Shown: positions 35,650 through 44,567 of the stretch, one piece after another
Layout: each line of letters begins with the position of its first letter
Position numbering within the stretch: the stretch's first letter is position 1
Assembly (NCBI GenBank): GCA_029563075.1
Contig: JAKQTN010000077.1
Location: 1 to 64,000 of the forward strand
Reading direction: 5' to 3'
DNA: 64,000 nucleotides
Source of the DNA: Pseudomonadota bacterium
Lineage (GTDB): Bacteria > Pseudomonadota > Gammaproteobacteria > Burkholderiales > Methylophilaceae
The notes under the pieces: generated by a model
Told to the model about the DNA's origin: nothing
The model's database searches: none
The model's input: only the letters and a program-made list of their open reading frames with translations
Made by a program: the position numbers and the translations under genes

Positions 35650-37083
35650 TTAGTTCTGTATCGTTTCATCAAGCACATGCGCCAGATGATGGATGCTCTC
35701 ATTCATTCCTGCCCGTTCCGAAATATCCTGTTGCAGAAATGCGTTAATGCTTTCATGTCTGGCAATCGCCTGATCAAGCACAGCATCACTCCCCGCTTCA
35801 TAAGCCCCGACATTAATCAGATCCACACTGCGCATATAGCGTGAATTCAGCTGCTTGAGTTTGCGCGCCAGCTTCTGGTGCTCCGCGCTGGTGATATTGT
35901 GCATGGCGCGGCTGATCGACTGCTCAATATCAATCGCAGGATAATGGCCGCTCTCGGCCAGGCTGCGGTTTAATACGATGTGCCCGTCAAGAATGGCACG
36001 CGCCGCATCGGCAATGGGATCCTGCTGGTCGTCGCCTTCGGTCAGCACAGTATAGAATGCGGTAATTGAGCCTTCACCCGGCTTGCCGTTGCCCACGCGC
36101 TCTACCAGTGCCGGCAGCTTGGCAAACACAGAGGGCGGATAACCCTTGGTAGCTGGCGGTTCGCCAATTGCGAGCGCAATCTCGCGTTGCGCCATGGCGT
36201 AGCGGGTTAATGAATCCATGATCAGCAGCACATTTTTGCCCTGATTGCGGAAATTCTCGGCAATGGTCGTGGCATAGTTGGCACCTTGCAGGCGCATCAA
36301 TGCGGGTGCGTCCGCGGGCGCAGCGACAACCACTGAACGTGCCAGTCCTTCAGAACCTAGAATCTGTTCAATAAACTCTTTCACTTCACGGCCGCGTTCG
36401 CCAATCAACCCCACTACAATCACATCGGCAGTGGTGTAACGTGCCATCATGCCAAGCAGCACACTTTTACCTACGCCGGAACCTGCAAACAAGCCCATTC
36501 TCTGGCCACGGCCAACCGTAAGCATGCTGTTAATCGCCCGTACGCCCACATCCAGCACATCTTCAATCGGTGCCCGCATCAATGGGTTCATGGGACGGGT
36601 ATTTAAGGGCGCGCTATGCAAAGTTTCAATTTTGCCCAAATCATCCAGCGGATTACCTGCGCCATCCACCACGCGGCCCAGTAGCTCGTTGCCTACCGGC
36701 AGATGGCGCGCGATATCGGTGACCCTTCTGCGCGGCGCCTGGCCAAAGCGCGGCTTGGGCAAGGCTTTAGCGACCTCCAGGGCAAACACCTTGGCTCCCG
36801 GAACCACACCATCGACACTGCTTTGAGGCATTAACAATAGTGTGTCACCATCGAACCCTACCACTTCGGCTTCCACCCGGCTGCCTTCAGTCAAAGGCAC
36901 ATAGCAGGCACTGCCTATGGGCAATTTAATCCCCACAGCCTCCATCACTAGCCCGGTCAGCTTTGTAATGCGTCCCGCGATCTCTACAGGTTCGACAATG
37001 CGCAAAATTTCCTTGCAGTCACGCATCTGATCATGCCAGCGCTGTTGATGCAGGTTTTGTGACGGCAGGTTTTGCTGGCTCAT
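35650..37083 (-). CDS. fliI: Flagellum-specific ATPase FliI
   Basis: FliI is the export ATPase, related to the F1 beta subunit. From the ATG at 37083 it has 477 residues, an N-terminal beta-barrel region, Walker A AGSGVGKS at 200-207, and the [20 protein letters not shown] stretch typical of flagellar and type III ATPases. I preferred 37083 over an upstream TTG because the ATG overlaps the fliH stop in an ATGA junction, implying coupling. Confidence 0.96.
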   Translation of the reverse strand: MSQQNLPSQNLHQQRWHDQMRDCKEILRIVEPVEIAGRITKLTGLVMEAVGIKLPIGSACYVPLTEGSRVEAEVVGFDGDTLLLMPQSSVDGVVPGAKVFALEVAKALPKPRFGQAPRRRVTDIARHLPVGNELLGRVVDGAGNPLDDLGKIETLHSAPLNTRPMNPLMRAPIEDVLDVGVRAINSMLTVGRGQRMGLFAGSGVGKSVLLGMMARYTTADVIVVGLIGERGREVKEFIEQILGSEGLARSVVVAAPADAPALMRLQGANYATTIAENFRNQGKNVLLIMDSLTRYAMAQREIALAIGEPPATKGYPPSVFAKLPALVERVGNGKPGEGSITAFYTVLTEGDDQQDPIADAARAILDGHIVLNRSLAESGHYPAIDIEQSISRAMHNITSAEHQKLARKLKQLNSRYMRSVDLINVGAYEAGSDAVLDQAIARHESINAFLQQDISERAGMNESIHHLAHVLDETIQN

Positions 37084-37736
37084 GGCAACAACCAATCGTT
37101 ATTTTGCGCCAAAGCTTCGCTGATTCTTTTCCAGCGGACTGCATTGGTGGAATCGATCTGATTGGCACCAGTTTCTACCAGGCAACCACCACGCTCAATA
37201 CTGCTGTCTTCTTGGATCTGCCAATGCTGGCTGGATATTTCTTCAGCCAGATACTCACGCAACATCTGCGCATCTTCATGATGCACCAGAATTCTGGCTG
37301 GTTTCTGCACATAGGGAAGATAATGAATCGCATCCATGACCACCGGCAACACCATAGAAGGATCTACATTCAACTTTACTTTCAACATTGATTTGGCTAT
37401 ATCCAGGGCCAAGGACAACACATCATCTGCTATCTGTTCATCTGATTTTTCAAGTGCTTCGCTAAAAGCTACCATTAGTTTAAGAAAACTCTGCTTATCC
37501 TCATAAGCAGCCTCCCTCGCCTTGGCCATGCCGACAGCAAATCCTTCCTGCATGCCTTTGGCATAGGCCTCTTTGCGCACAGCATCCAGAATCTGCGAGA
37601 CCGTTTCGGCGCTAGCAGCATTTTCTTTCTTTTTCGGTTTATTGCTGCCGATACCTTGGTCGCCTTCGGCAAACGATGACATCTGCCATCTTTCGTAGGC
37701 AGTTTGTTGTTCTTTGGGGGTAGCCAGATTAGCCAT
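37080..37736 (-). CDS. fliH: Flagellar assembly protein FliH
   Basis: FliH is the peripheral stator of the FliI ATPase and links it to the C-ring. The 218-residue protein has a charged, probably disordered N-terminus, a helical Gly/Ala-containing middle ([20 protein letters not shown] near residues 70-90) and a conserved C-terminal domain ending in the [15 protein letters not shown] pattern shared with F-type ATPase delta subunits. The ATG at 37736 follows AAGGTG at good spacing; a GTG at 37745 is less likely. Confidence 0.93.
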   Translation of the reverse strand: MANLATPKEQQTAYERWQMSSFAEGDQGIGSNKPKKKENAASAETVSQILDAVRKEAYAKGMQEGFAVGMAKAREAAYEDKQSFLKLMVAFSEALEKSDEQIADDVLSLALDIAKSMLKVKLNVDPSMVLPVVMDAIHYLPYVQKPARILVHHEDAQMLREYLAEEISSQHWQIQEDSSIERGGCLVETGANQIDSTNAVRWKRISEALAQNNDWLLP

Positions 37737-37747
37737 ATTGAGCACCT

Positions 37748-38746
37748 TTATACATATTGATCATCTCCACCTTTGCCAGCCAGCATGATTTGACCTTCAT
37801 CCGCCAGTCTGCGAACGATTTGCAGGATTTGTTTCTGTTGCGCTTCCACTTCCGAAAGTTTGACCGGACCTTTTGCTTCCAGGTCTTCTTTCATCATTTC
37901 TGCGGCACGTGACGACATGTTCTTGAATATCTTCGCGCGTATTTCTTCGGTTGTGCCTTTAAGTGCAACAATCAGCGTTTCCGACTGCACTTCCTTCAGG
38001 ATGACCTGGATGCCTTTGTCATCGATATCCATGATGTTGTCGAATACAAACATCTGATCCATGATTTTCTGCGCCATCTCGTCATCGTAACTTTTCAGCC
38101 CTTCCATGACGCTGGCCTCGTTGTCGCCACTCATAAAGTTCATGATATCGGCCGCCACCTTGATACCGCCCATGGTCTGTTTCTTGATGTTTTCGTTGCC
38201 TGTGAGTAACTTGCTCATCACGTCATTGAGTTCACGCAGGGCAATGGGCTTAACGCCATCCAACGTTGCAATACGCAACATCACATCCTGCCGCAGCCGA
38301 TCGTTAAAATGACCAAGCACAGCTGAGGCCTGGTCTGGCTCCAGGTGCACCAGAATAGTCGCGATAATCTGCGGGTGTTCGTTCTGGATAAACTCGGCAA
38401 CCGTGTGTGCATCCATCCATTTCAAAGTGTCGATACCGCTTGACTCCGGTGACTGCAGAATACGGTTAAGCAGGCCAGATGCCTTATCCTCGCCAAGCGC
38501 CTTATTCAATACCGAACGGATGTACTCATCGGAATCAACAGCAAAATCGCTACTTTGTCCCGCTTCTGTCAAAAATTCCGTTACCACAGTTTCCACCTGG
38601 TCCCGGCCTACCGATTTCATTGTTGCCATGGCCGCACCAAGTTTCTGCACTTCTTTCGGACTGAGAAACTTCATCACTTCGGCGGCTTCATCTTCGCCCA
38701 GTGCCAACATCAATACTGCGCTTCTCATTACACCATCATCACTCAT
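37748..38746 (-). CDS. fliG: Flagellar motor switch protein FliG
   Basis: FliG is the rotor protein that contacts the stator. The 332-residue product contains the N-terminal FliF-binding domain, the EHPQIIATILVHLEPDQAS motif with the EHPQ signature in the middle domain, and the C-terminal torque helix (LKGTTEEIRAKIFKNMSSRA). It starts 5 nt after the fliF stop and ends 11 nt before fliH. Length is standard. Confidence 0.97.
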   Translation of the reverse strand: MSDDGVMRSAVLMLALGEDEAAEVMKFLSPKEVQKLGAAMATMKSVGRDQVETVVTEFLTEAGQSSDFAVDSDEYIRSVLNKALGEDKASGLLNRILQSPESSGIDTLKWMDAHTVAEFIQNEHPQIIATILVHLEPDQASAVLGHFNDRLRQDVMLRIATLDGVKPIALRELNDVMSKLLTGNENIKKQTMGGIKVAADIMNFMSGDNEASVMEGLKSYDDEMAQKIMDQMFVFDNIMDIDDKGIQVILKEVQSETLIVALKGTTEEIRAKIFKNMSSRAAEMMKEDLEAKGPVKLSEVEAQQKQILQIVRRLADEGQIMLAGKGGDDQYV

Positions 38747-38751
38747 TTTTT

Positions 38752-40422
38752 CTATCCGTTCCCGTTCGTCCAGTTAGCAACCACGTTCGCAACCATGCGT
38801 GGATTCTCTTTTGCCATTTGTTTGGCCGCGACCAGATTCTGATCGAAGGCCGGAGCTGCCAGTTTGGCCTGTCCGCCCCTAAGATTCACGATGGCATCCT
38901 CACCATCAGGTGCATTCAGCTGTTTTGGCGAAGCGGTCATCAATTTATTCAGCATAGGTTTCAAGGCACGGGAATAAAGCATGAACAACACCGCAATCCC
39001 CACAATAAAACGCAGTGCGTCTTTGGCATATTCAATTGTTTCCGCATTTTTCCATAATGGAATCTCTGGCACGATTTCTGCCGGTTCACCGGCAAATGAA
39101 CTGTTCACCACAGTCAATGAATCGCCACGCTCTTTATTAAAGCCCATGGCCTGCATCGCCAAATCGTTGATCTGCTGCTTTTCAGCGGCGGTCAACGGGC
39201 GATAGGTCACTTTGCCTTTTTTATCCACAACCGGCATATTGTTTACCACCACCGCAACATTCAGACGCTTGATGCCGCCCATCGCCTGCTGCACATAGCG
39301 CACGGTCTTGTCTACCTCGTAATTGGTGGTTACATTCTTCTGGCTATCTACCGGCACAGCTGCGGTGGCCGTACCTGCTGCTGTTTCTACTCCCCCAGGC
39401 GCTGTGATTGGCGCAGTAGCGTTTGCGGGAGGCTGGTTTGACAAGGCCCCAGGCACGCCGGCTGCAACATCATTGCCATTGCTGCTCAATGATTCATTGC
39501 TCTGCATGCTTCGCACAACTACATCTTCAGGTTTCTGATTCGGCTTGTAGGTCTCTGCCGCCTGCTCCAGGCTGGAAAAGTCGATTTCCGCACTCGCTTC
39601 CGCGCGTACATTCTTGGCGCCAACTATTGGGGTAATAATAGATTCAACGCGTTTGGCAATGCTCTGCTGTATGTCATCGACATACTTAAGCTGAGTCGGG
39701 TCCAGATTATTGGCACCCATTTTTTTGGAAGTGTCTGAAAGCAGGTTACCGTTCTGGTCCACCACCGTCACGTTGGCAGCAGGCAAATCAGGCACGCTGC
39801 TGGCCACCAGATGCACCACGGCGCCTACCTGCTGAGCATCCAGGCTACGGCCTGCGCGCAGATTCAACAGCACAGAAGCGGTCGGCTTTTGCTGATCTCT
39901 TACAAATACTGAAGCCTTAGGGATGGCAAGATGAATTCTCGCCATCTCAACCGCGCCGATTGACTGGATGCTGCGCTCCAACTCACCTTCCAGCGCGCGC
40001 TGGAAATTGACCTGCTCTACAAATTGCGAAACGCCAAATTTCTGATTCTCTAAAATCTCGAATCCGATATTGCCACCTTTAGGCAGGCCGTCTGAAGCCA
40101 GTTTCAAACGTGCCTGATGCACTTGGGCAGCCGGGACAAGAATTGCAGTGCCGCTCTCGGAAAATTTATAAGGCACATTCATCTTCTCTAGCGCCGCCAC
40201 GATTGAGCCGCCATCTTTATCGGAATAGTTCGAGAACAGCACGCGGTAATCCGGCTGCTGGCTCCACAGCCAGAACACGGCCATCACCGCAATCACGGCG
40301 GCAACGCCCGCTAATAAAAGCAATTTGTTGCCCATTTGAGAGACAGATCCCATCGTACCTCCACCAGTTAAGACCGCATCAGCTGTTGCCGCCATCACAA
40401 TTCCTTTATTTGCATCTGCCAA
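38752..40422 (-). CDS. fliF: Flagellar MS-ring protein FliF
   Basis: FliF forms the MS-ring, the base on which the flagellum is built. The 556-residue protein has membrane segments near residues 30-50 and 445-465, the ring-building region with NIGFEILENQKFGVSQFVEQ, a Pro/Ala/Thr-rich loop (about 310-360) and a C-terminal FliG-binding tail. It is the first gene of the minus-strand fli series and is divergent from fliE, with 234 nt between them holding the presumed promoters. Confidence 0.96.
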   Translation of the reverse strand: MADANKGIVMAATADAVLTGGGTMGSVSQMGNKLLLLAGVAAVIAVMAVFWLWSQQPDYRVLFSNYSDKDGGSIVAALEKMNVPYKFSESGTAILVPAAQVHQARLKLASDGLPKGGNIGFEILENQKFGVSQFVEQVNFQRALEGELERSIQSIGAVEMARIHLAIPKASVFVRDQQKPTASVLLNLRAGRSLDAQQVGAVVHLVASSVPDLPAANVTVVDQNGNLLSDTSKKMGANNLDPTQLKYVDDIQQSIAKRVESIITPIVGAKNVRAEASAEIDFSSLEQAAETYKPNQKPEDVVVRSMQSNESLSSNGNDVAAGVPGALSNQPPANATAPITAPGGVETAAGTATAAVPVDSQKNVTTNYEVDKTVRYVQQAMGGIKRLNVAVVVNNMPVVDKKGKVTYRPLTAAEKQQINDLAMQAMGFNKERGDSLTVVNSSFAGEPAEIVPEIPLWKNAETIEYAKDALRFIVGIAVLFMLYSRALKPMLNKLMTASPKQLNAPDGEDAIVNLRGGQAKLAAPAFDQNLVAAKQMAKENPRMVANVVANWTNGNG

Positions 40423-40656
40423 TTACTTCAGGTTCAGGTTTTTTATTTCACCGACTACGCTTCAATAATTACCTGCCCGACCGATTAGATACCATTATGC
40501 CGATTGCCTGGATTTTCAAATTTAAGAATAGAGCAATTTTCATCGGCCTATTTGAGCGCTCGCGCTGGTCTTGAAGTGTTAAATTAGTCATCAACGGCAA
40601 TTTGTTCTAATTAACATACCAGCTATTAATGTTCTAAGAGGAAATGGAGGTAACCC

Positions 40657-41019
40657 ATGAAAGCAGGTGGAATTGATTCAAGCAGAATAGAATCTATGCT
40701 TGCACAGCTAAAAGCCGCGGCGCAGCGCCCGCAGAATGACTCTATAGGTGGGCTGGGGCCCTCTGTGGGCATCCAGAATACCCAAAGTGCCTCGAAAGTG
40801 AATTTTTCAGACGCATTGAAAGCATCACTTGATCAGGTAAACCAGATACAGGTGAACGCCGAAACACTGGGCAAGAACTTCGCCATGGGTGATGACAGTG
40901 TCAGCCTATCCGACGTGATGATTGCCGGGCAAAAAGCCAATATCTCGTTTCAGGCGACTGTGCAGGTACGCAACAAGCTGGTATCCGCCTATCACGACAT
41001 CATGAATATGCAGGTTTAG
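40657..41019 (+). CDS. fliE: Flagellar hook-basal body complex protein FliE
   Basis: FliE joins the MS-ring to the rod and is the first exported rod protein. The 120-residue protein has a flexible N-terminal half and the conserved C-terminal part (VSLSDVMIAGQKANISFQAT and VRNKLVSAYHDIMNMQV). AATGGAGGTAACCC is a strong ribosome binding site. It is alone on the plus strand here, divergent from fliF. Confidence 0.95.
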   Translation: MKAGGIDSSRIESMLAQLKAAAQRPQNDSIGGLGPSVGIQNTQSASKVNFSDALKASLDQVNQIQVNAETLGKNFAMGDDSVSLSDVMIAGQKANISFQATVQVRNKLVSAYHDIMNMQV

Positions 41020-41100
41020 TTAGAAACATGCCCTGAAAGGCGCATGGGTATTGCCTCGCAGAGCATATAATTAAATGTTTTTATTGCTAATTAAGATGTT

Positions 41101-41182
41101 GTAGGGCGTCAATAAGCTAAGCGCATTGCGCCGAAAGTAAGATTTTTCATGTGGCGGATTACGCTTCGCTATTCCGCCCTAC
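41101..41182. repeat. REP-like palindromic element downstream of fliE
   Basis: GTAGGGCG (41101-41108) pairs with CGCCCTAC (41175-41182), enclosing a second stem GGCGGA/TCCGCC around TTACGCTTCGCTAT. This kind of GTAGGGCGGATTACGC palindrome is widespread between genes in proteobacteria. It may act as a transcription terminator or a structural repeat. No coding potential was seen in 41020-41232. Confidence 0.6.
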
Positions 41183-41232
41183 GCGGTCTGTTCTATATTG
41201 TTATTTTTTCAGATTATCGATAAATATCCATG

Positions 41233-41445
41233 CTACTTACGGACAAAAAGCAGGATTACCCCAGCCACTATCGCTCCCACACCTGCCCAGACGGGGATGT
41301 TTACCGTTTCCTTATCCTTGATTGACAATTCTATCGGCCCCAGTTTTGCCTGATGCGTTTCCTTGGTATAAGTGAAACTGCCATACGCCAATCCCAAGCC
41401 TCCAGCCACGATTAGTACAATTGCTAACATTTTGACTGTGTCCAT
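41233..41445 (-). CDS. Small membrane protein of unknown function
   Basis: The 70-residue protein has two hydrophobic segments (about 6-24 and 50-67) separated by a hydrophilic loop with LGPIELSIKDKET. GGAGAAAATGAA precedes the start, so translation is likely. I do not assign a family. It groups with two other small envelope-type genes on the same strand (41565-41711 and 41753-42064), a set often linked to stress responses, but no function follows from the sequence. Confidence 0.65.
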   Translation of the reverse strand: MDTVKMLAIVLIVAGGLGLAYGSFTYTKETHQAKLGPIELSIKDKETVNIPVWAGVGAIVAGVILLFVRK

Positions 41446-41564
41446 TTCATTTTCTCCGGTAGAGATATACTTGGTATTGGGAACGGGTAACCTGGCAATA
41501 TAGACACAGTGAACAACCGAACCACTTTACCAAGCCACCTCACTTCATAACAAATCAAGCGCCG

Positions 41565-41711
41565 TTACAGTCGCCGACCCTGAATTACACGCACCAAAAT
41601 CACCACAATCGCGATGACCAGGAGAATGTGAATGAGTCCACCCATGGTATACGCTGAAACCAAACCAAGCAGCCAAAGGACAATCAAGATAATTGCAATA
41701 GTTTCAAGCAT
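41565..41711 (-). CDS. 48-residue lmo0937-type membrane protein
   Basis: The ORF starts MLETIAIILIVLWLLGL and ends VVILVRVIQGRRL. It has two hydrophobic helices around a short AYTMGG turn and a basic end. The pattern matches the small lmo0937-family membrane proteins, whose role is unknown. GGAGAAGAAA directly precedes the ATG, supporting translation. It is too short for most gene finders. Confidence 0.7.
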   Translation of the reverse strand: MLETIAIILIVLWLLGLVSAYTMGGLIHILLVIAIVVILVRVIQGRRL

Positions 41712-41752
41712 TTTCTTCTCCTAAACATGACAGGTCATTTTAGTACTGATCG

Positions 41753-42064
41753 TTACTTAAGCCGCATGTCATTCTTGACTGATGTTACACCCTCGACGCT
41801 ACGAGCCACTTCTACCGCCTTATTAATATCGGCTTCTGAACTGACGAAGCCACTCAACTGAACTACGCCCTTGAAGGTTTCAACGTTTATTTCGGCAGAT
41901 TTTAACGAAGGTTCATTGAGTACTGCCGCTTTTACCTTTGTCGTAATAACGGTATCATCAATGTATTCTCCTGTGCCAGATTGCTTTGGCGTTGAGGCGC
42001 AACCCAGCGCCGTGGCGAACATAACGGCAATAAAAATCGTAGATATATATTTAAATAGTTCCAT
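41753..42064 (-). CDS. BON-domain lipoprotein (OsmY-like)
   Basis: From the ATG at 42064 (GGGAGGG seven bases upstream) the product has 103 residues. It has a signal peptide ending in ALGC, a typical lipobox that gives a lipidated cysteine, and one BON domain (about 35-103) with the ITTKVKAAVLNEP and VQLSGFVSSEADINKA patterns. BON proteins bind membranes or lipids and are often induced by osmotic or envelope stress. The family function is established only in general terms. Confidence 0.85.
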   Translation of the reverse strand: MELFKYISTIFIAVMFATALGCASTPKQSGTGEYIDDTVITTKVKAAVLNEPSLKSAEINVETFKGVVQLSGFVSSEADINKAVEVARSVEGVTSVKNDMRLK

Positions 42065-42106
42065 AGCTGTACCCTCCCAATAAATTAAAAAAACGGGTAG
42101 TTGCAA

Positions 42107-42425
42107 GTCATTGGAGTTTTTTAGCGATACTGCATCACATGATCCTTATTCCTTCACGGTCTTCACAAAGCCCGTTCACGTTCGCTTAATCAAAATCTCA
42201 AACCACGAGGAACTCGAATGTTGCCACCTCACCAACAATGTTAGCTTACCCCCCCGCTATCTCGGTCTATAAGGGTAAACCCCTATAAGAATAATAAGGG
42301 GCAGACCACGTTTTTTAATTATTGGCAAAGGTTTGATTGAGTTGCGGCCTCATTTGCATTGAATTATGACTTACACAATCCAGCTATGGCAACAAGTGGC
42401 CTATTTAATGATACAAAACTTGGGA
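42107..42425. other. Intergenic region with an operator-like palindrome
   Basis: This 319-nt spacer upstream of the BON lipoprotein has a C-rich stretch (about 42248-42255) and an imperfect palindrome TATAAGGG-TAAA-CCCCTATA (42270-42289). The palindrome may be a regulator site for the BON/small membrane protein group. No ORF worth calling was seen. Confidence 0.35.
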
Positions 42426-42755
42426 TTAGAAAATAGCTTCTTCTACATTAACTGTAGCCGCTTCCAACCGGTACAGCCATGCCAGAATCTCGGCAATGGC
42501 CTGATACAGAGCCGGCGGGATGTGATCGTCCAAATCCACCTGCATCAATAGTGCAACCAGATCTTTGGATTCATGCACGAACACGCCGTTTTCTTTGGCT
42601 TTGGCGATAATCTGCTCTGCAATCAGGCCACGGCCTTTGGCCACCACTCTGGGCGCATAATCACTGGCATCATAGGCCAGTGCAATGGCCTGCTGATTGG
42701 CGTTAGGCTTTAAAGTAGCCACCGTGTCAAGTTTACTGTCATGGGGGTTATTCAT
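42426..42755 (-). CDS. FlhB C-terminal domain-like protein (FlhX/YlqH type)
   Basis: The 109-residue protein resembles only the cytoplasmic C-terminal domain of FlhB, with AIALAYDASDYAPRVVAKGRG near residues 22-42 and IPPALYQAIAEILAWLYRLE near the end. It has no membrane segments and no NPTH self-cleavage site. Such proteins are known in other flagellated bacteria (YlqH in Bacillus), where they can partly replace the FlhB domain. It overlaps the second FliK-like gene by 8 nt, so the two are probably made together. Confidence 0.82.
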   Translation of the reverse strand: MNNPHDSKLDTVATLKPNANQQAIALAYDASDYAPRVVAKGRGLIAEQIIAKAKENGVFVHESKDLVALLMQVDLDDHIPPALYQAIAEILAWLYRLEAATVNVEEAIF

Positions 42756-43725
42756 GATGTGTGATGGTCAGCCTATCCAACTGTTGGCCATTTTTTTCGA
42801 TTGCTTTGGCCAGACTTAGCTTCTGGCTTTCGAGGGAATCTATTGTTTGTGTTTGCTCGGCCAGGATCCCTATTCGCATACGCCCATCAATAATGCTCAA
42901 TCTAGCGGTAACCTTGCCCAGATGCGGCAGATGCAGCGTTATTTCGCTGGCAATCGGTCTATCTTCAGCAGATTGTTGCTGGCAAGCGTGTTGACTGTTA
43001 TCAGCCTCTTTTTGCTGTAAATAAACATCCCAATCCATCTTCTGCCCGGGCCATATTTCGCCATGCCATGACATGCGCTGATTTTCCAGAATGGCCAATT
43101 GCTGTGACATCAGTCCTGCAAGTGGAAAATTGGCCTGGTTCTGCGGCTCCTGCCTGACTGTGGCCAAGGCCTGATTGCTTTGTAACAACTCGCTCAAGTG
43201 TGATTCATAAAACAAGCCGCTATTGCTGACTGCGTGTTTTAAATCGCGCGCCACGGCGTGTGCATTATTGGGCGCATGCGTCACAATTGAAGCAGCTTCG
43301 AAACGGGTCGACACGCCATCACTGTCTGCTTTTTTAAGAATATGCCCGATAAGCTGCGCGGCTGGGCTGATGTCTGCGGTGCTTCCAGCATCATTGGTTG
43401 GCGGGGATAAAAGTAAAAATGTCGGGGTTGGATTTTCGTGTATATAGCGCAGCAATAAAGTCTGACCTGGCTGCGCGGCGGAACCCAGCTCCATTTTCAG
43501 GATGACTCCCTTTGCATCTCCGCCTTCTACTTTGACATTGTATGCGGCATCACCCGCTTTTGATAACACATGGGCAATGTATTCCTGCCCTTTATTAAGC
43601 TGTGTAGCCCGGTCGCCAAGCTCCTGGGTAATGCTGCCTATGGTATCCACAGCCAGCACCGGCGTGATTCTGGATACTGGGTTAATGCTGGCTTTAGTGC
43701 CTAAGCTGTCGGGCTTGTTGAGCAT
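42748..43725 (-). CDS. Second FliK-like hook-length-control-type protein
   Basis: The 325-residue protein has a low-complexity N-terminal part and a C-terminal domain with SEITLHLPHLGKVTARLSII and RMRIGILAEQTQTIDSLESQ. This fits the Flg_hook/FliK-C fold and leaves little sequence in common with the FliK at 33749-35077. It overlaps the FlhB-C-like gene. The pairing of a FliK-C-type and an FlhB-C-type protein is known from Bacillus (YlqG/YlqH), but its role is not settled. Confidence 0.7.
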   Translation of the reverse strand: MLNKPDSLGTKASINPVSRITPVLAVDTIGSITQELGDRATQLNKGQEYIAHVLSKAGDAAYNVKVEGGDAKGVILKMELGSAAQPGQTLLLRYIHENPTPTFLLLSPPTNDAGSTADISPAAQLIGHILKKADSDGVSTRFEAASIVTHAPNNAHAVARDLKHAVSNSGLFYESHLSELLQSNQALATVRQEPQNQANFPLAGLMSQQLAILENQRMSWHGEIWPGQKMDWDVYLQQKEADNSQHACQQQSAEDRPIASEITLHLPHLGKVTARLSIIDGRMRIGILAEQTQTIDSLESQKLSLAKAIEKNGQQLDRLTITHHE

Positions 43726-43757
43726 GATATTTCAACTGGAGTCACTGTGCCTGTATA

Positions 43758-44081
43758 TTAACGGCCGTAGGCTCGCGTCATTTTCTTGCCTGTTTGGGAG
43801 CTATTAATCAGCGAGCTTAATTTCGCCATTCTTGGCGAAACCAGATCGCGTATCTCACGGTCATCCGCAAGAATACGCTTGATATTCGCCACCTTGCGTT
43901 CATGCATGTCGCTTGTAAGCGGCAGTTCATTCTTTAATAGCTTCAGTTTTTCAACATGCTCGGCGCAGTTGCTCTCCAGTTCCAGCAGCAAATCCCAATC
44001 ATGTAATTTGGCTGCTATCAACATCTGGTTGGTCAGTTCCGCAATGGTGTCGTAGATGGCAATCGTGTTTTTATTTTCCAT
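43758..44081 (-). CDS. fliT: Flagellar export chaperone FliT
   Basis: FliT is the cytoplasmic chaperone of the filament cap FliD and in enterics also restrains FlhDC. The 107-residue protein is helical and charged, with no signal peptide. Sequence similarity in this family is weak, so the call leans on size and on the conserved fliD-fliS-fliT order, with 3 nt between fliS and this gene. The ending MTRAYGR is basic. Confidence 0.78.
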   Translation of the reverse strand: MENKNTIAIYDTIAELTNQMLIAAKLHDWDLLLELESNCAEHVEKLKLLKNELPLTSDMHERKVANIKRILADDREIRDLVSPRMAKLSSLINSSQTGKKMTRAYGR

Positions 44082-44084
44082 AGA

Positions 44085-44552
44085 TCAGGCTCCGGCGTAG
44101 TTGGCAATAGGATGATTTACTGAAGGCGGCATCTGAGAAGCGGCTAAAGGCATGGCCTGTTGATTGCCGATAGCTTCCCAGGCAGATTTTAAATCTGTTA
44201 ATAGCTTGATAACCTCATGCACCAGCTCAGGCTGGTTGCGGATATTGGCAATGGCCAATCGATTGCTCATATAAGCGTACAGACTATCCAGGCTTGCTGC
44301 CACCTCGCCGCCAGCCTTTTTATCCAGGCTGAGCCTGAGGCCGCTTTCGATAATCATAATTGCTTTCGACAGCATGACTCCTTTATTCTGAATGTCTTTG
44401 TTCTGCATATGCACAATAGCACTCTGGCATGCAGCAATGGCGCCCTCATAAAGCATAATAATCAGTTTATTCGGACTCGCTGCCAGCACACCGGTTTCGA
44501 TGCCAATCTTGGCATACACGTTTACCCCGCTTTGATTCAATCCAAACATCAT
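44085..44552 (-). CDS. fliS: Flagellar export chaperone FliS
   Basis: FliS binds the C-terminus of flagellin and prevents premature polymerisation. The 155-residue protein contains the family motif LIIMLYEGAIAACQSAIVHM near residues 30-49 and LYAYMSNRLAIANI near residues 92-105. AAAGGACAAG precedes two adjacent ATGs, so the start could be 44552 or 44549. It lies 15 nt after fliD. Confidence 0.94.
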   Translation of the reverse strand: MMFGLNQSGVNVYAKIGIETGVLAASPNKLIIMLYEGAIAACQSAIVHMQNKDIQNKGVMLSKAIMIIESGLRLSLDKKAGGEVAASLDSLYAYMSNRLAIANIRNQPELVHEVIKLLTDLKSAWEAIGNQQAMPLAASQMPPSVNHPIANYAGA

Positions 44553-44567
44553 CTTGTCCTTTACCTG

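Noticed and set aside
41101-41182. CRISPR-like repeat or mobile element
   Set aside because: Only one palindrome is present with no spacer series and no open frame; it fits a REP-type intergenic repeat.
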